A DNA stretch of 64,000 nt from Cellulomonas chitinilytica (GTDB lineage: Bacteria > Actinomycetota > Actinomycetes > Actinomycetales > Cellulomonadaceae), in NCBI RefSeq assembly GCF_016862675.1, contig NZ_BONK01000008.1:1-64000 (forward strand). Reading direction: 5' to 3'. Positions 34,867-43,513 of this stretch are shown here, piece by piece; the first letter of the stretch is position 1; each line of letters opens with the position of its first letter. A program made the translations under genes and the position numbers. The notes beneath the pieces are model-generated. The model saw nothing but the letters and a program-made list of their open reading frames with translations. It did no database searches and was not told the DNA's origin.

Positions 34867-36582
34867 GTGCGTACCGCAAGAACGAAGTTGTCAGCTCTTG
34901 TCCTGGTGGCGGCAGTGTCCGTGGGACTTGTCGGATGCACCTCTGACGGCGACCCCCAAGAGGGCTCCTCGAAGGCTGCCGTCATCCCCGAGGGTGATCT
35001 CGCGGACAAGTCGGGGACGCTGACCCCCAGCAACCCGACGACGCTCACGACCTGGATCACGTCGGCCCAGCAGGCCCCGGCACCGGACAACAAGATCACC
35101 AAGCTGCTCAAGGACCAGCTCGGTGTCACCCTGAAGTACGAGATCGTCACTCCGGACAACGTGGACCAGAAGATCGGTGTCATGCTCGCGGGCGGCGAGT
35201 ACCCCGACCTGGTCGGCACCACCGACCTGAAGCTGCGCCTCCTGGAGGGCGGCGCTCTCCTGCGTCTGGACGACATGCTGGACACCGGGGACTACCCGAA
35301 CCTCGCCGAGTACGTCAAGGACGACATCAAGAAGATGAGCTACTCGGGCGACGAGGTCGACCCGGGCCTGTACATCTTCCCGAACTACAACCGCTTCTAC
35401 GGCGAGCCCACGGGCGGCACCTACTACGGTCCCGCGTTCTGGATCCAGAAGCGTGTGCTCGAGGACGCCGGCTACCCGGACCTCAGCACCATGACGCTCG
35501 ACCGCTACTTCCAGCTCATCGCGGACTACAAGGCGAAGCACCCCCAGACCGACGGCGCCCCGACCGTCGGCTTCGAGGTCCTGGCCTCCACGGGCCGCGA
35601 GTGGGGCATGACCAACCCGCCGGCGCTGCTGTCGGGCTCCCCGAACAACGGTGGCGTCATCGTCGACGACAAGAACCACGCGTCGATCTACGCCGACAAG
35701 GACGTCGCGAAGGACTTCTACAAGGTCCTCAACGAGCAGTACGACGCGGGTCTCGTCGACCGCGAGTCCTTCACCCTGACGTACGACCAGTACACCGCGA
35801 AGCTGGCGACCGGCGCCGTCCTCGGCATGCACGACCAGGGCTGGGACTTCCAGACCGCCACCCAGTCCCTGCAGAGCGCCGGCAAGGACGAGTACACCTA
35901 CGTGCCCCTCATGCCCGTCTACGACGGGAAGAAGCCGTGGTACGCCGACCGCCCCGTCATGAACACCAATCAGGGGTTCGGCGTCTCCGTCTCCAGCAAG
36001 CAGCCGGAGAAGGCACTGAAGTTCCTCGACGTCATGATGAGCGAGCCCTGGCAGAAGGCGCTCTCGTGGGGCGTCGAGGGCGAGGACTACCAGGTCGGCG
36101 ACGACGGCATGTTCACCCGCACGGACCAGCAGCGGATCAACTACAAGGACATCACCTGGCGTGCCTCCAACCGTCTCGACGCGCTGCTCGACGTGCTGCC
36201 CAAGCACAACGGCCAGTTCTCCGACGGCAACGCCTTCAGCCCGGACGACCAGCCCGCCGAGTTCTTCGCGACGCTGACCGACTACGACCGCAACGTCATG
36301 GAGAAGTACGGCAAGAAGACCTGGCTCGAGTTCATGAACCCGCAGCCGGAGAACCCCAAGTACTACCCGGCGTGGAACATCGGGCTCTCCGACGACGCCA
36401 ACCAGGTCAACCAGCAGCTGACCGACGCCAACGTGCAGAACCTGCCGAAGATCATCGCCGGTGATCCTGCCGACTTCGATGCGAGCTGGAAGGCCTACGT
36501 CGACGCCATCCACAAGATCGACGTGAAGGTGTACGAGGACGCCGTCAACGCCGGCATCAAGGACCGTCTGGCCAACTGGTAA
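34867..36582 (+). CDS. extracellular solute-binding lipoprotein of a sugar ABC importer
   Basis: 571 residues from GTG with AAGGGAGAG upstream. The lipoprotein signal ends in LVGC with Cys24 as the lipidated residue. The mature part is a large substrate-binding protein of the LplA type (ANKITKLLKDQLGV-like helix, YPDLVGTTDLKLRLLEGGALLRLDDML). The family captures oligosaccharides outside the membrane for the permeases encoded next. Context predicts arabinoxylo-oligosaccharides. No ATPase gene is nearby, so a shared MsiK-like ATPase elsewhere is expected (inference). Confidence 0.92.
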   Translation: MRTARTKLSALVLVAAVSVGLVGCTSDGDPQEGSSKAAVIPEGDLADKSGTLTPSNPTTLTTWITSAQQAPAPDNKITKLLKDQLGVTLKYEIVTPDNVDQKIGVMLAGGEYPDLVGTTDLKLRLLEGGALLRLDDMLDTGDYPNLAEYVKDDIKKMSYSGDEVDPGLYIFPNYNRFYGEPTGGTYYGPAFWIQKRVLEDAGYPDLSTMTLDRYFQLIADYKAKHPQTDGAPTVGFEVLASTGREWGMTNPPALLSGSPNNGGVIVDDKNHASIYADKDVAKDFYKVLNEQYDAGLVDRESFTLTYDQYTAKLATGAVLGMHDQGWDFQTATQSLQSAGKDEYTYVPLMPVYDGKKPWYADRPVMNTNQGFGVSVSSKQPEKALKFLDVMMSEPWQKALSWGVEGEDYQVGDDGMFTRTDQQRINYKDITWRASNRLDALLDVLPKHNGQFSDGNAFSPDDQPAEFFATLTDYDRNVMEKYGKKTWLEFMNPQPENPKYYPAWNIGLSDDANQVNQQLTDANVQNLPKIIAGDPADFDASWKAYVDAIHKIDVKVYEDAVNAGIKDRLANW

Positions 36583-36597
36583 CAGTCCGCGAGCACT

Positions 36598-36627
36598 CGT
36601 GGTGGGGGGCGTGCGCCCCCCACCACG
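36598..36627 (+). terminator. 14-bp hairpin after the binding-protein gene
   Basis: CGTGGTGGGGGGCG (36598-36611) pairs exactly with CGCCCCCCACCACG (36614-36627). It sits between the binding-protein gene and the first permease gene, a common place for a hairpin that keeps binding-protein mRNA more abundant than permease mRNA. Confidence 0.75.
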
Positions 36628-36675
36628 ACGCGTTCTCGACGACCACCCACTGCTCCTGACGACGAGGTTGGACAG

Positions 36676-37728
36676 ATGACGGACGCACCGGTCAGCACCC
36701 TGGTGACCGCCACCGGGATCGAACCGGTCCTGGAGCCCGCGAGCAGCTCGCCGGCCCCGGACCGCAAGGCCCGAAAGAAGGCAGTGAAGGAGCCCAAGCG
36801 CAAGATCACCTGGGACAGGGTCTGGGCGCAGCGAGCCCTGCTCGCGATGGCGGTGCCGCTGCTGATGTACCAGATCCTGTTCAAGTACGTCCCGGTCTAC
36901 GGCTGGGCGATCGCCTTCCAGGACTACAAGCCGGGTCGCGGCAGCATCTTCAACCAGAAGTGGGTCGGCTTCGAGAACTTCGGCGACCTGTTCACCGGTG
37001 TCAACGGTGAACGGTTCCGCCGGGTCGTGATCAACACGCTGGGACAGTCGATCCTGACCCTGGTCGTCGGGACGGTCGGGGCGATCGTCCTGGCGCTGCT
37101 GCTGAACGAGGTCAAGAACCTGCCGTTCAAGCGGGTCATGCAGAACATCACGTACATGCCCCACTTCCTCAGCTGGGTGATCGTGGCGAGCCTGGCATCG
37201 GTGGCACTCTCGCTGCCCTCCTCCGGCGGGTTCATCAACCAGGGCCTCATGAGCCTGGGCCTCGTCCACGAACCGGTCCTGTTCCTGACCGAGCCGAACC
37301 AGTTCTGGGGGATCGTCGCCGGGACGAGCCTGTGGAAGGAGCTGGGCTGGAACACGATCCTCTACCTGGCCGCGATCACCGCGATCGACCCGAGCCTGTA
37401 CGAGGCCGCCGAGGTCGACGGAGCAGGCCGCTATCGCAAGATGTTCAACATCACGCTCCCGGGGATCAGGCCCACGATCGTCGTGCTGCTCATCATCAAC
37501 AGCGGCTGGATCCTGTCCACGAACTTCGAGCTGCCGTACTTCCTCGGCAACGGCCTGATCTCCGAGAGGGCCGAGACGATCGACGTCTTCGTGCTGCGCT
37601 ACGGCTACCAGCTGGGGAACTACAGCCTCGCCGTCGTCGCGGGCATCTTCAAGACCGTCGTCGCCATCATCCTGGTGGGCTCGGCGAACCTGGCGGCCAA
37701 GCGCCTGAACCAAGAGACGCTGGTCTAG
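36676..37728 (+). CDS. sugar ABC transporter permease, LplB type
   Basis: 350 residues. A Lys-rich cytoplasmic head (about 1-50) precedes six or so transmembrane helices, and the EAA-like loop YEAAEVDGAGRYRKMFNITLPGI contacts the ATPase. The sequence FKYVPVYGWAIAFQDYKPG is typical of the LplB/YtcP-type permeases that pair with DUF624 proteins. It forms the channel with the next gene's product. Confidence 0.92.
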   Translation: MTDAPVSTLVTATGIEPVLEPASSSPAPDRKARKKAVKEPKRKITWDRVWAQRALLAMAVPLLMYQILFKYVPVYGWAIAFQDYKPGRGSIFNQKWVGFENFGDLFTGVNGERFRRVVINTLGQSILTLVVGTVGAIVLALLLNEVKNLPFKRVMQNITYMPHFLSWVIVASLASVALSLPSSGGFINQGLMSLGLVHEPVLFLTEPNQFWGIVAGTSLWKELGWNTILYLAAITAIDPSLYEAAEVDGAGRYRKMFNITLPGIRPTIVVLLIINSGWILSTNFELPYFLGNGLISERAETIDVFVLRYGYQLGNYSLAVVAGIFKTVVAIILVGSANLAAKRLNQETLV

Positions 37729-37737
37729 GAGGACCTC

Positions 37738-38700
37738 ATGTCAAGCACCTCTGTCGCGAAGCCTCTGGCGCGGCGCGCCTCACGAGGCAGGTCACCGCGT
37801 CGCACGTGGACGACCGAGCGGATCGTCTTCACGACGCTCAACACGACCTTCCTCGTGGCGCTCGCGGCGCTCATGATCTACCCGCTGCTGAACACGCTCG
37901 CCGTCTCCCTGAACGACGGCCAGGACGCCGTGCGTGGCGGGATCGGCATCTGGCCCCGGGTCTTCTCGCTGCGGAACTACGAGGTCGTGCTCAACATGAA
38001 CACGATCTACCAGGCGTTCTTCATGAGCGTCCTGAAGACCGTCGTGGTGGTGGTGACGAACCTGCTGTTCACCTCGATGCTCGCCTACGCGCTCAGCCGC
38101 AAGGAGTTCATCTTCCGCCGCCCGATCACCCTGATCTTCGTGCTGACGCTGTACTTCGACGCCGGGCTGATCCCCAACTACCTGCTCATCAAGGACCTGG
38201 GCATGCTGAACAGCTTCCAGGCCTACTGGGTGCCGACGATCATCAGCGCGTTCAACCTGATCATCCTGCGCACCTACATGAAGTCGATCCCCGACGAGAT
38301 CACCGAGTCGGCACGGATCGACGGCGCGGGCGAGTTCCGCACGTGGTGGCAGATCGTGATGCCGCTGTGCAAGCCCACGCTGGCCGTGGTGGGTCTGTTC
38401 GTGGCCGTCGGCAGCTGGAACGCCTGGCTGGACACCCTGCTGTACAACTCGGGCGACCAGGCGTTGTCCACCCTGCAGTACGAGCTGCAGAAGCTCCTGG
38501 CGAGCTCGATGAACGCCGGCGCGAACTCCGCGAACGTCGCGGGCAACGCGGCCTCGGTGGGGAGCGGCGGGCAGCTCACCACACCGATCGCGCTGCGGTC
38601 GGCGATCACCATGGTGGCGGCCGTCCCCATCCTGTTCGTCTACCCGTTCCTGCAGAAGCACTTCGTGTCCGGTCTCACGATCGGCTCCGTGAAGGGCTGA
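37738..38700 (+). CDS. sugar ABC transporter permease, LplC type
   Basis: 320 residues, starting 9 bp after the partner permease with AGGAGG as RBS. Six transmembrane helices, the EAA-like loop ESARIDGAGEFRTWWQIVMPL, and the conserved end KHFVSGLTIGSVKG seen in LplC-type permeases. It completes the importer encoded by the two genes upstream. Confidence 0.93.
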   Translation: MSSTSVAKPLARRASRGRSPRRTWTTERIVFTTLNTTFLVALAALMIYPLLNTLAVSLNDGQDAVRGGIGIWPRVFSLRNYEVVLNMNTIYQAFFMSVLKTVVVVVTNLLFTSMLAYALSRKEFIFRRPITLIFVLTLYFDAGLIPNYLLIKDLGMLNSFQAYWVPTIISAFNLIILRTYMKSIPDEITESARIDGAGEFRTWWQIVMPLCKPTLAVVGLFVAVGSWNAWLDTLLYNSGDQALSTLQYELQKLLASSMNAGANSANVAGNAASVGSGGQLTTPIALRSAITMVAAVPILFVYPFLQKHFVSGLTIGSVKG

Positions 38701-38707
38701 GGGCGTC

Positions 38708-38732
38708 GGCCTCCCGCACACCGCGGGAGGCC
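38708..38732 (+). terminator. 10-bp hairpin after the permease pair
   Basis: GGCCTCCCGC (38708-38717) and GCGGGAGGCC (38723-38732) form a perfect 10-bp stem with a 5-nt loop, 8 bp after the permease stop. It is a partial terminator or processing signal before the DUF624 gene. Confidence 0.7.
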
Positions 38733-38788
38733 GGCCCCGTCCTCGCCGACCGCAGCTCCACAGCTCCGCACACCGAAAGGCCCGGACC

Positions 38789-39406
38789 ATCTTCCGTTTC
38801 AACCCCGCGTCGCGACTGTGGCGGGCCATGGACTCGCTCGGCTCCGTCATCCTGATCAGCCTGTTCTGGCTCGTGAGCCTCGGCCTCGTCGTGACGGCGG
38901 GAGCGGGAACGGTCGTCGCCTACGAGGTGTGCCGCCGGTACGTCCTCGGCAAGGACGCCGGCCTCTGGGCCGTCGGCGCATTGGCGTGGCAGCAGAGCTG
39001 GAGGCAGGCGACCGTCGTCGGCCTGCTCACCGTCCCGGTCGCGGCCGTCGGCATCCTCACGTTCTCCTACCTGCCCACGCTCGGGCTGCCCGGCGTCCTG
39101 GTGCCGCTCATGGTCGTCGGGCTCTTCCTCCTGCTCCTGGTCTTCTGGTGCCTTCCGCTCGTCGCCCGCTTCACCAACCCCACCTGGCGCCAGGTGCGCA
39201 ACGGGCTCACCTTGGGGCTGACGACGCCCAGCCTGACGTTCCTGCTCGGGATCGCCGTGGTCCTCGGGGGCGTCGCCATCTGGAACTTCATGCCCGCGGT
39301 GTTCGTGGCACCCGGCCTGATCCTCCTGTGGTGGTGCTACCTGCTCGAGCGGTTCTTCGTCGCCCGGGGATTGGTGCAGCCGGAACCGGAGGAGGCGCTG
39401 TCGTGA
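38789..39406 (+). CDS. DUF624 (YesL-like) membrane protein, apparent ATC start
   Basis: About 205 residues with four to five hydrophobic helices. DUF624 proteins accompany LplABC-type sugar transporters; their role is unknown. They normally begin with an aromatic/Asn/Trp motif, and here FRFNPASRLWRAMDSLGS fits this but is preceded by ATC at 38789, with GAAAGG 8 nt upstream and no ATG, GTG or TTG in frame nearby. The first conventional start is ATG at 38828, which would remove 13 family-like residues. Either initiation is at ATC, or an ATG has mutated. The stop overlaps the GH120 start as GTGA. Confidence 0.75.
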   Translation: MFRFNPASRLWRAMDSLGSVILISLFWLVSLGLVVTAGAGTVVAYEVCRRYVLGKDAGLWAVGALAWQQSWRQATVVGLLTVPVAAVGILTFSYLPTLGLPGVLVPLMVVGLFLLLLVFWCLPLVARFTNPTWRQVRNGLTLGLTTPSLTFLLGIAVVLGGVAIWNFMPAVFVAPGLILLWWCYLLERFFVARGLVQPEPEEALS

Positions 39407-41442
39407 CCATCCTGCACGTCACCACCACCGGCTCCGACCGTGCCGACGGGTCGGCCGACGCCCCGTTCCGGACCATCAACCGGGCCGCTCGGGCTGCCAT
39501 GCCGGGAGACACCGTCACCGTGCACGAGGGCGTGTACCGGGAGTGGGTGAACCCACCGCGCGGCGGGACGGTCGACGCGCCGATCACCTACCAGGCCGCG
39601 GTCGGCCCGGACGGGCGCTTCGAGCCCGTCACGATCTCCGGTGCCGAGGTGGTCACCGACTGGCGCCCCCACCCCGGCGCCGACGGCGGCGTCTGGGTCA
39701 CGGAGGTGCCGAACGCCCTGTTCGGGGCGCGCAACCCGTACGCGGAGCGCATCGGCGGGGACTGGTTCTTCGACCGGGTCAACACCTGGCACACGGGCGA
39801 GGTGTACCTCGACGGCAGGTCGATGTACGAGTCGCAGACGCTCGGCGGCGTCGAGCACCCCGAGGTCACCCCGGACTCGTTCGACCCGGAGGGCTCGCTG
39901 CTGACCTGGTACTGCGAGGTGGGCGACGACGTCACGACGATCTGGGCGAACTTCGGGGGCGCAGACCCGGCCGAGCACGAGGTCGAGATCAATGCGCGCA
40001 CCTTCGTCCTCTGGCCCACGGCGACGGGCATCGACCACGTCACGGTGCGCGGGTTCACCCTGACGAAGGCCGCCACGCAGTGGGCCCCGCCCACCGCGCT
40101 GCAGGAGGGCCTGATCGGCCCGCACTGGTCGAAGGGCTGGGTGATCGAGGACAACACGATCACCGACTCGAAGAACGTCGGCGTCTCGCTCGGCAAGGAG
40201 GCCAGCACCGGGCAGAACGAGGCGGCCGCGGGGCCGGACGGCGCCAAGGGCGGCACGCAGCGCGAGCGCGAGGTGATCCAGCGGGCGCTCGTCCTGGGCG
40301 GGCCCGGCGCAGGCGAGCCGCACCCGTGGCACCGGGACCACGTCGGCTCCCACACCGTGCGCCGCAACACCATCCGGGACTGCGAGCAGGCCGGCGTCGT
40401 CGGACACCTGGGGGCGGCGTTCTCGACCATCGCCGACAACCACATCTCGCGCATCCACGTGAAGCGGCAGTGGCACGGCGCCGAGGTGGCCGGGATCAAG
40501 CTGCACGCCGCCATCGACACCGTGATCAGCGGAAACACGATCCATCACACGCACCGCGCGCTGTGGCTCGACTGGCAGGCCCAGGGCACCCTGGTGCGGC
40601 GCAACGTGTTCTACGCCTCGACCGCCGAGGACTTCATGGTCGAGGTCTGCCACGGCCCGTACCTCGTGGACTCGAACCTCTTCCTGTCGCCGTGGGCGGT
40701 CAAGGACATGTCGACTGGTGGCGCCTACGTCCACAACTACATCGCGGGTCGCATCGCGAACTGCACCGAGCACCAGCGGTACACCCCGTACCACGTCCCG
40801 CACTCCACGGCCGTCTACGGCGTCTCGAACGTCCTCGGCGGCGACAACCGGTTCTACAACAACGTCTTCGTCGGTGACCGCGCCACCAGCGAACGCACCG
40901 AGTCGGACCCACCGGCGGAACCGGCGCTCGCCAGCTTCTGGTCAGGCGCGGTCGACATGGACGGCGTGCCCGGCCAGGCGACCTTCGTGCCGACCCCCGT
41001 GGGCACCTCGCAGTACGACGCCTACCCGACGTCGCAGGAGTACCCGAACGAGCACGGCAGCGACCTGGCCGGGCCACGGCTCCCGGTCTGGATCGAGGGC
41101 AACCTCTACGCGGACGGCGCCGAGCCGTTCCGCGCGGAGCCCACGGCCCTGGTGCTCGGCACGTCACCGGTGCGCGTCGAGGTGGTCGACGCCGAAGCCG
41201 GGTCCGTCCGCGTCGATGTGGACCACTCGGGCGGCATCGACGTCGTCGCCCCGGTGACGACCGCGCGCCTCGGGACGAGCTACCAGGCGGAGATGCCCTA
41301 CACCAATCCCGACGGGACCGATCTGGACCTCGGCGCCGATGTCTTCGGGATCCCACGGGACCAGGTCGTGCCCGGGCCGTTCGCCGCATCGGCACCCGTG
41401 ACTCGGATTCTTGCCGCACCGGGCCCGGCTGGTCGGCGGTAG
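39403..41442 (+). CDS. GH120 beta-xylosidase (right-handed parallel beta-helix)
   Basis: 679 residues from GTG 39403, RBS GGAGGAGG. It follows closely what I recall of the GH120 XylC type: TTGSDRADGSADAPFRTINRAA, GDTVTVHEGVYREWV, WAPPTALQEGLIGPHWSKGWVIEDN, AGIKLHAAID, RALWLDWQAQGT and VEVCHGPYLVDSN. The family hydrolyses xylose from the non-reducing ends of xylo-oligosaccharides on a beta-helix scaffold. There is no signal peptide, so it acts on imported sugars. It is the last gene of the transporter operon and complements the GH39 and GH43 enzymes encoded divergently. Confidence 0.9.
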   Translation: MTILHVTTTGSDRADGSADAPFRTINRAARAAMPGDTVTVHEGVYREWVNPPRGGTVDAPITYQAAVGPDGRFEPVTISGAEVVTDWRPHPGADGGVWVTEVPNALFGARNPYAERIGGDWFFDRVNTWHTGEVYLDGRSMYESQTLGGVEHPEVTPDSFDPEGSLLTWYCEVGDDVTTIWANFGGADPAEHEVEINARTFVLWPTATGIDHVTVRGFTLTKAATQWAPPTALQEGLIGPHWSKGWVIEDNTITDSKNVGVSLGKEASTGQNEAAAGPDGAKGGTQREREVIQRALVLGGPGAGEPHPWHRDHVGSHTVRRNTIRDCEQAGVVGHLGAAFSTIADNHISRIHVKRQWHGAEVAGIKLHAAIDTVISGNTIHHTHRALWLDWQAQGTLVRRNVFYASTAEDFMVEVCHGPYLVDSNLFLSPWAVKDMSTGGAYVHNYIAGRIANCTEHQRYTPYHVPHSTAVYGVSNVLGGDNRFYNNVFVGDRATSERTESDPPAEPALASFWSGAVDMDGVPGQATFVPTPVGTSQYDAYPTSQEYPNEHGSDLAGPRLPVWIEGNLYADGAEPFRAEPTALVLGTSPVRVEVVDAEAGSVRVDVDHSGGIDVVAPVTTARLGTSYQAEMPYTNPDGTDLDLGADVFGIPRDQVVPGPFAASAPVTRILAAPGPAGRR

Positions 41443-42142
41443 ACGAGGTGGCGTGACCGCTCGTCGTTGAGCTGGGTATCAGACAGCCCACAAGGAGCCC
41501 GGTGATCTCGCAGAGGTCGGAGCGGACGACGGAAATCGAACCCGCGTAGCCAGTGTGGAAGCCTCGACACGACGATGCTCTGATCTGCGGCGGAGGTTCC
41601 GATCCGTCGCCAGTCAGAACTGATTGGGAACCGAAAACCCCCGGGATGTGCGTCGCGTCACGCGAGCATGGCGTCCACGCTGGCGCCCGAGGTCGACATC
41701 CTCGAGCTCGAGCTCGGGGCTCGCATCGTCATCGAACACCGCTCCGCGACCTCAAGCGGTGGCGAGGAATGACAAACCCGGTACGACAGAGCGCAATCGT
41801 CTATCGCGCCGCCGTGGTCCTCGACGCCTTGAATGCGAGGACTCGACTCGAATCGGGCCGGTACGCCCTGGGCGGGGGCTGGCGAACCGAGGACACCTCT
41901 CGCTCCGGTGAGCCGCATTGTCCGCGCCGACGACACCCGCCGGCCCCTTCTCGATCAGGCAGGACCGTAGCGAGCCCGACCTCTCCAGGCCCTGTTGGAC
42001 GGTCCAGATGATACCGAAGCCGGAGGAGCGCACCCTCGTCTGACGCGACGAGTCGATCACGTGGTGTCCCGGCCGTCCCGCAGGTCGAGACGACCGGGCG
42101 AGCCCCTTGCGCGGCTGGACGCCGCTGCTACCTTCCGCCGCA
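41443..42142. other. gene-poor region with tRNA fragment and short ORF remnants
   Basis: 700 bp between the GH120 gene and the riboswitch. It contains the truncated tRNA-Gly at 41519-41563. A plausible 34-codon frame lies at 41669-41773 (ASTLAPEVDILELELGARI, then EHRSATSSGGEE), with another frame starting at its ATGA stop overlap. Neither is recognisable; they look like decayed genes. No integrase or transposase was seen. Confidence 0.5.
41519..41563 (-). tRNA. truncated tRNA-Gly(UCC) 3' portion (att-site-like scar)
   Basis: Read on the minus strand: anticodon loop CTTCCAC (anticodon UCC), then ACTGG of the anticodon stem, T arm GCGGGTTCGATTTCCGT and acceptor 3' strand CGTCCGC with TCC. The T stem still pairs, with one wobble. 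The 5' half expected near 41590 (a GCGGACG-like acceptor strand and D arm) is absent. A displaced tRNA 3' end is the usual trace of site-specific integration. Confidence 0.7.
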
Positions 42143-42235
42143 GGTCACGAGACCGGCGCGAGGGCCCTGGCTCGCCGGTCGGCAACCCTCCGCGCGGTGG
42201 GTGCCTCCAGGTGCAGACCTGGCCGGGCGGACGGC
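42143..42235 (+). promoter_or_regulatory. SAM-IV-type (SAM-I/IV clan) riboswitch
   Basis: The sequence opens GGTCACGAG, has the paired arms CCGGCG/CGCCGG around GAGGGCCCTGGCT, the conserved core CGGCAACCCTCC, then GGTGGGTGCC and the closing CCAGGTGCAGACCTGGCC. This order is the SAM-IV consensus known from actinobacteria. The pseudoknot partner would lie in the GGGCGGACGGCG that follows. It ends about 50 nt before an LLM monooxygenase start and should switch the sulfur locus off when S-adenosylmethionine is plentiful. Confidence 0.85.
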
Positions 42236-42285
42236 GTCCGGCAAGTGCGAGGTGGGGCGCTGCGGTGCCCCCGAGAGGATGCTCC

Positions 42286-43497
42286 ATGTCCGACACCCCC
42301 CAGCTCCACCTCGGCGTCGCCCTCGACGGCGCGGGCTGGCACCCGGCCGCGTGGCGCGAGCCGAACGCCCGTCCCGACGAGCTCTTCACGGCCGGCTACT
42401 GGCTGGACCTGGTCCGGACGGCGCAGGACGCGGTCGCCGACCTGGTCACCATCGAGGACACGCTGGCGCTTCAGTCGAGCCGCTTCGAGGGCCCCGACGA
42501 GCGGACGGACCAGGTGCGCGGCCGCCTCGACGCAGAGCTCGTCGCCGCACGACTCGCGCCCGTGACGCAGGGCATCGGCCTGGTGCCCGTGGTGACGGTG
42601 ACGCACACCGAGCCGTTCCACGTCTCCAAGGCCCTGGCGACGCTGGACTACACCAGCCACGGACGAGCGGGCTGGCAGGTCCGGGCCTCGGCCGGCGCGT
42701 CGCACGCGGCCCTGTTCGGGCGTCGTGAGGTCCCCGAGCTGGTGCCCCCGTTCGACATCGAGGACCTGAAGATCGCGCCCTTCATCCAGGACGTGTTCGA
42801 CGAGGCCGCCGACGCGGTCGAGGTGGTCCGGCGGCTCTGGGACAGCTGGGAGGACGACGCCGAGATCCGCGACGTCGCGACCGACCGGTTCATCGACCGG
42901 GACAAGCTGCACTACGTGGACTTCGAGGGCAAGCACTTCTCGGTCCGCGGCCCGTCGATCACGCCACGTCCGCCGCAGGGACAGCCAGTGGTCACCGTCC
43001 TGGCGCACGCGCGTGTCCCGTACGAGCTGGCCGCCCGGTCCGCGGACGTCGTGTTCGTGACGCCGCACGACCACGCCGGTGCGGAGGCGATCCTGCGCGA
43101 GGTGCGGGACGCGGAGGACCGCGTCGGCCGGACCGGGCTGCCGCTGCAGGTCTGGGCCGACCTCGCCGTCGTGCTCGACACACCCGAGGAGTCCGGCGCA
43201 GACCGCAAGGCCCGCCTCGACGCTCTGGCCGGGGACCCCTGGTTCACCGACGCGGTGGTCGTCGCGGGAAGCGCCGGCGCGGTCGCCGACCAGATCGCCG
43301 CCTGGCACGAGCTCGGCTACGCCGGCGTCCGTCTGCGGCCGGCCGTCCTGCCGGACGACCTCGCGCTCATCGCCCGGGACCTTGCGCCGGAGCTCCGCCG
43401 GCGCGGTCTGACGCGGTCCGCCTACGACGCCGACTCGCTGCGGGGCCTGCTCGGCCTGCCGACCGACGTGCCCAACCGCTACGCGACCGCCCGCTGA
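42286..43497 (+). CDS. LLM-class flavin-dependent monooxygenase (organosulfur locus 1)
   Basis: 403 residues. It is a luciferase-like barrel: GAGWHPAAWREPNARPDELFTAGYWLDLVRTAQ, LVTIEDTLALQ and KALATLDYTSHGRAGWQVRAS, related to the NtaA/SsuD/DmoA assemblage. It starts about 50 nt after the SAM riboswitch, with a GAGAGGATG purine run upstream. Such enzymes use reduced FMN and oxygen to cleave C-S or C-N bonds. The second LLM gene follows 16 bp later. Confidence 0.88.
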   Translation: MSDTPQLHLGVALDGAGWHPAAWREPNARPDELFTAGYWLDLVRTAQDAVADLVTIEDTLALQSSRFEGPDERTDQVRGRLDAELVAARLAPVTQGIGLVPVVTVTHTEPFHVSKALATLDYTSHGRAGWQVRASAGASHAALFGRREVPELVPPFDIEDLKIAPFIQDVFDEAADAVEVVRRLWDSWEDDAEIRDVATDRFIDRDKLHYVDFEGKHFSVRGPSITPRPPQGQPVVTVLAHARVPYELAARSADVVFVTPHDHAGAEAILREVRDAEDRVGRTGLPLQVWADLAVVLDTPEESGADRKARLDALAGDPWFTDAVVVAGSAGAVADQIAAWHELGYAGVRLRPAVLPDDLALIARDLAPELRRRGLTRSAYDADSLRGLLGLPTDVPNRYATAR

Positions 43498-43513
43498 GAC
43501 GAGGAAAGACGAC

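Noticed and set aside
34891..37713. A 940-codon minus-strand frame across the transporter genes
   Set aside because: It is antisense to the solute-binding and permease genes, whose frames have clear family motifs; Arg/Asp/Val-rich composition is typical of antisense high-GC frames.
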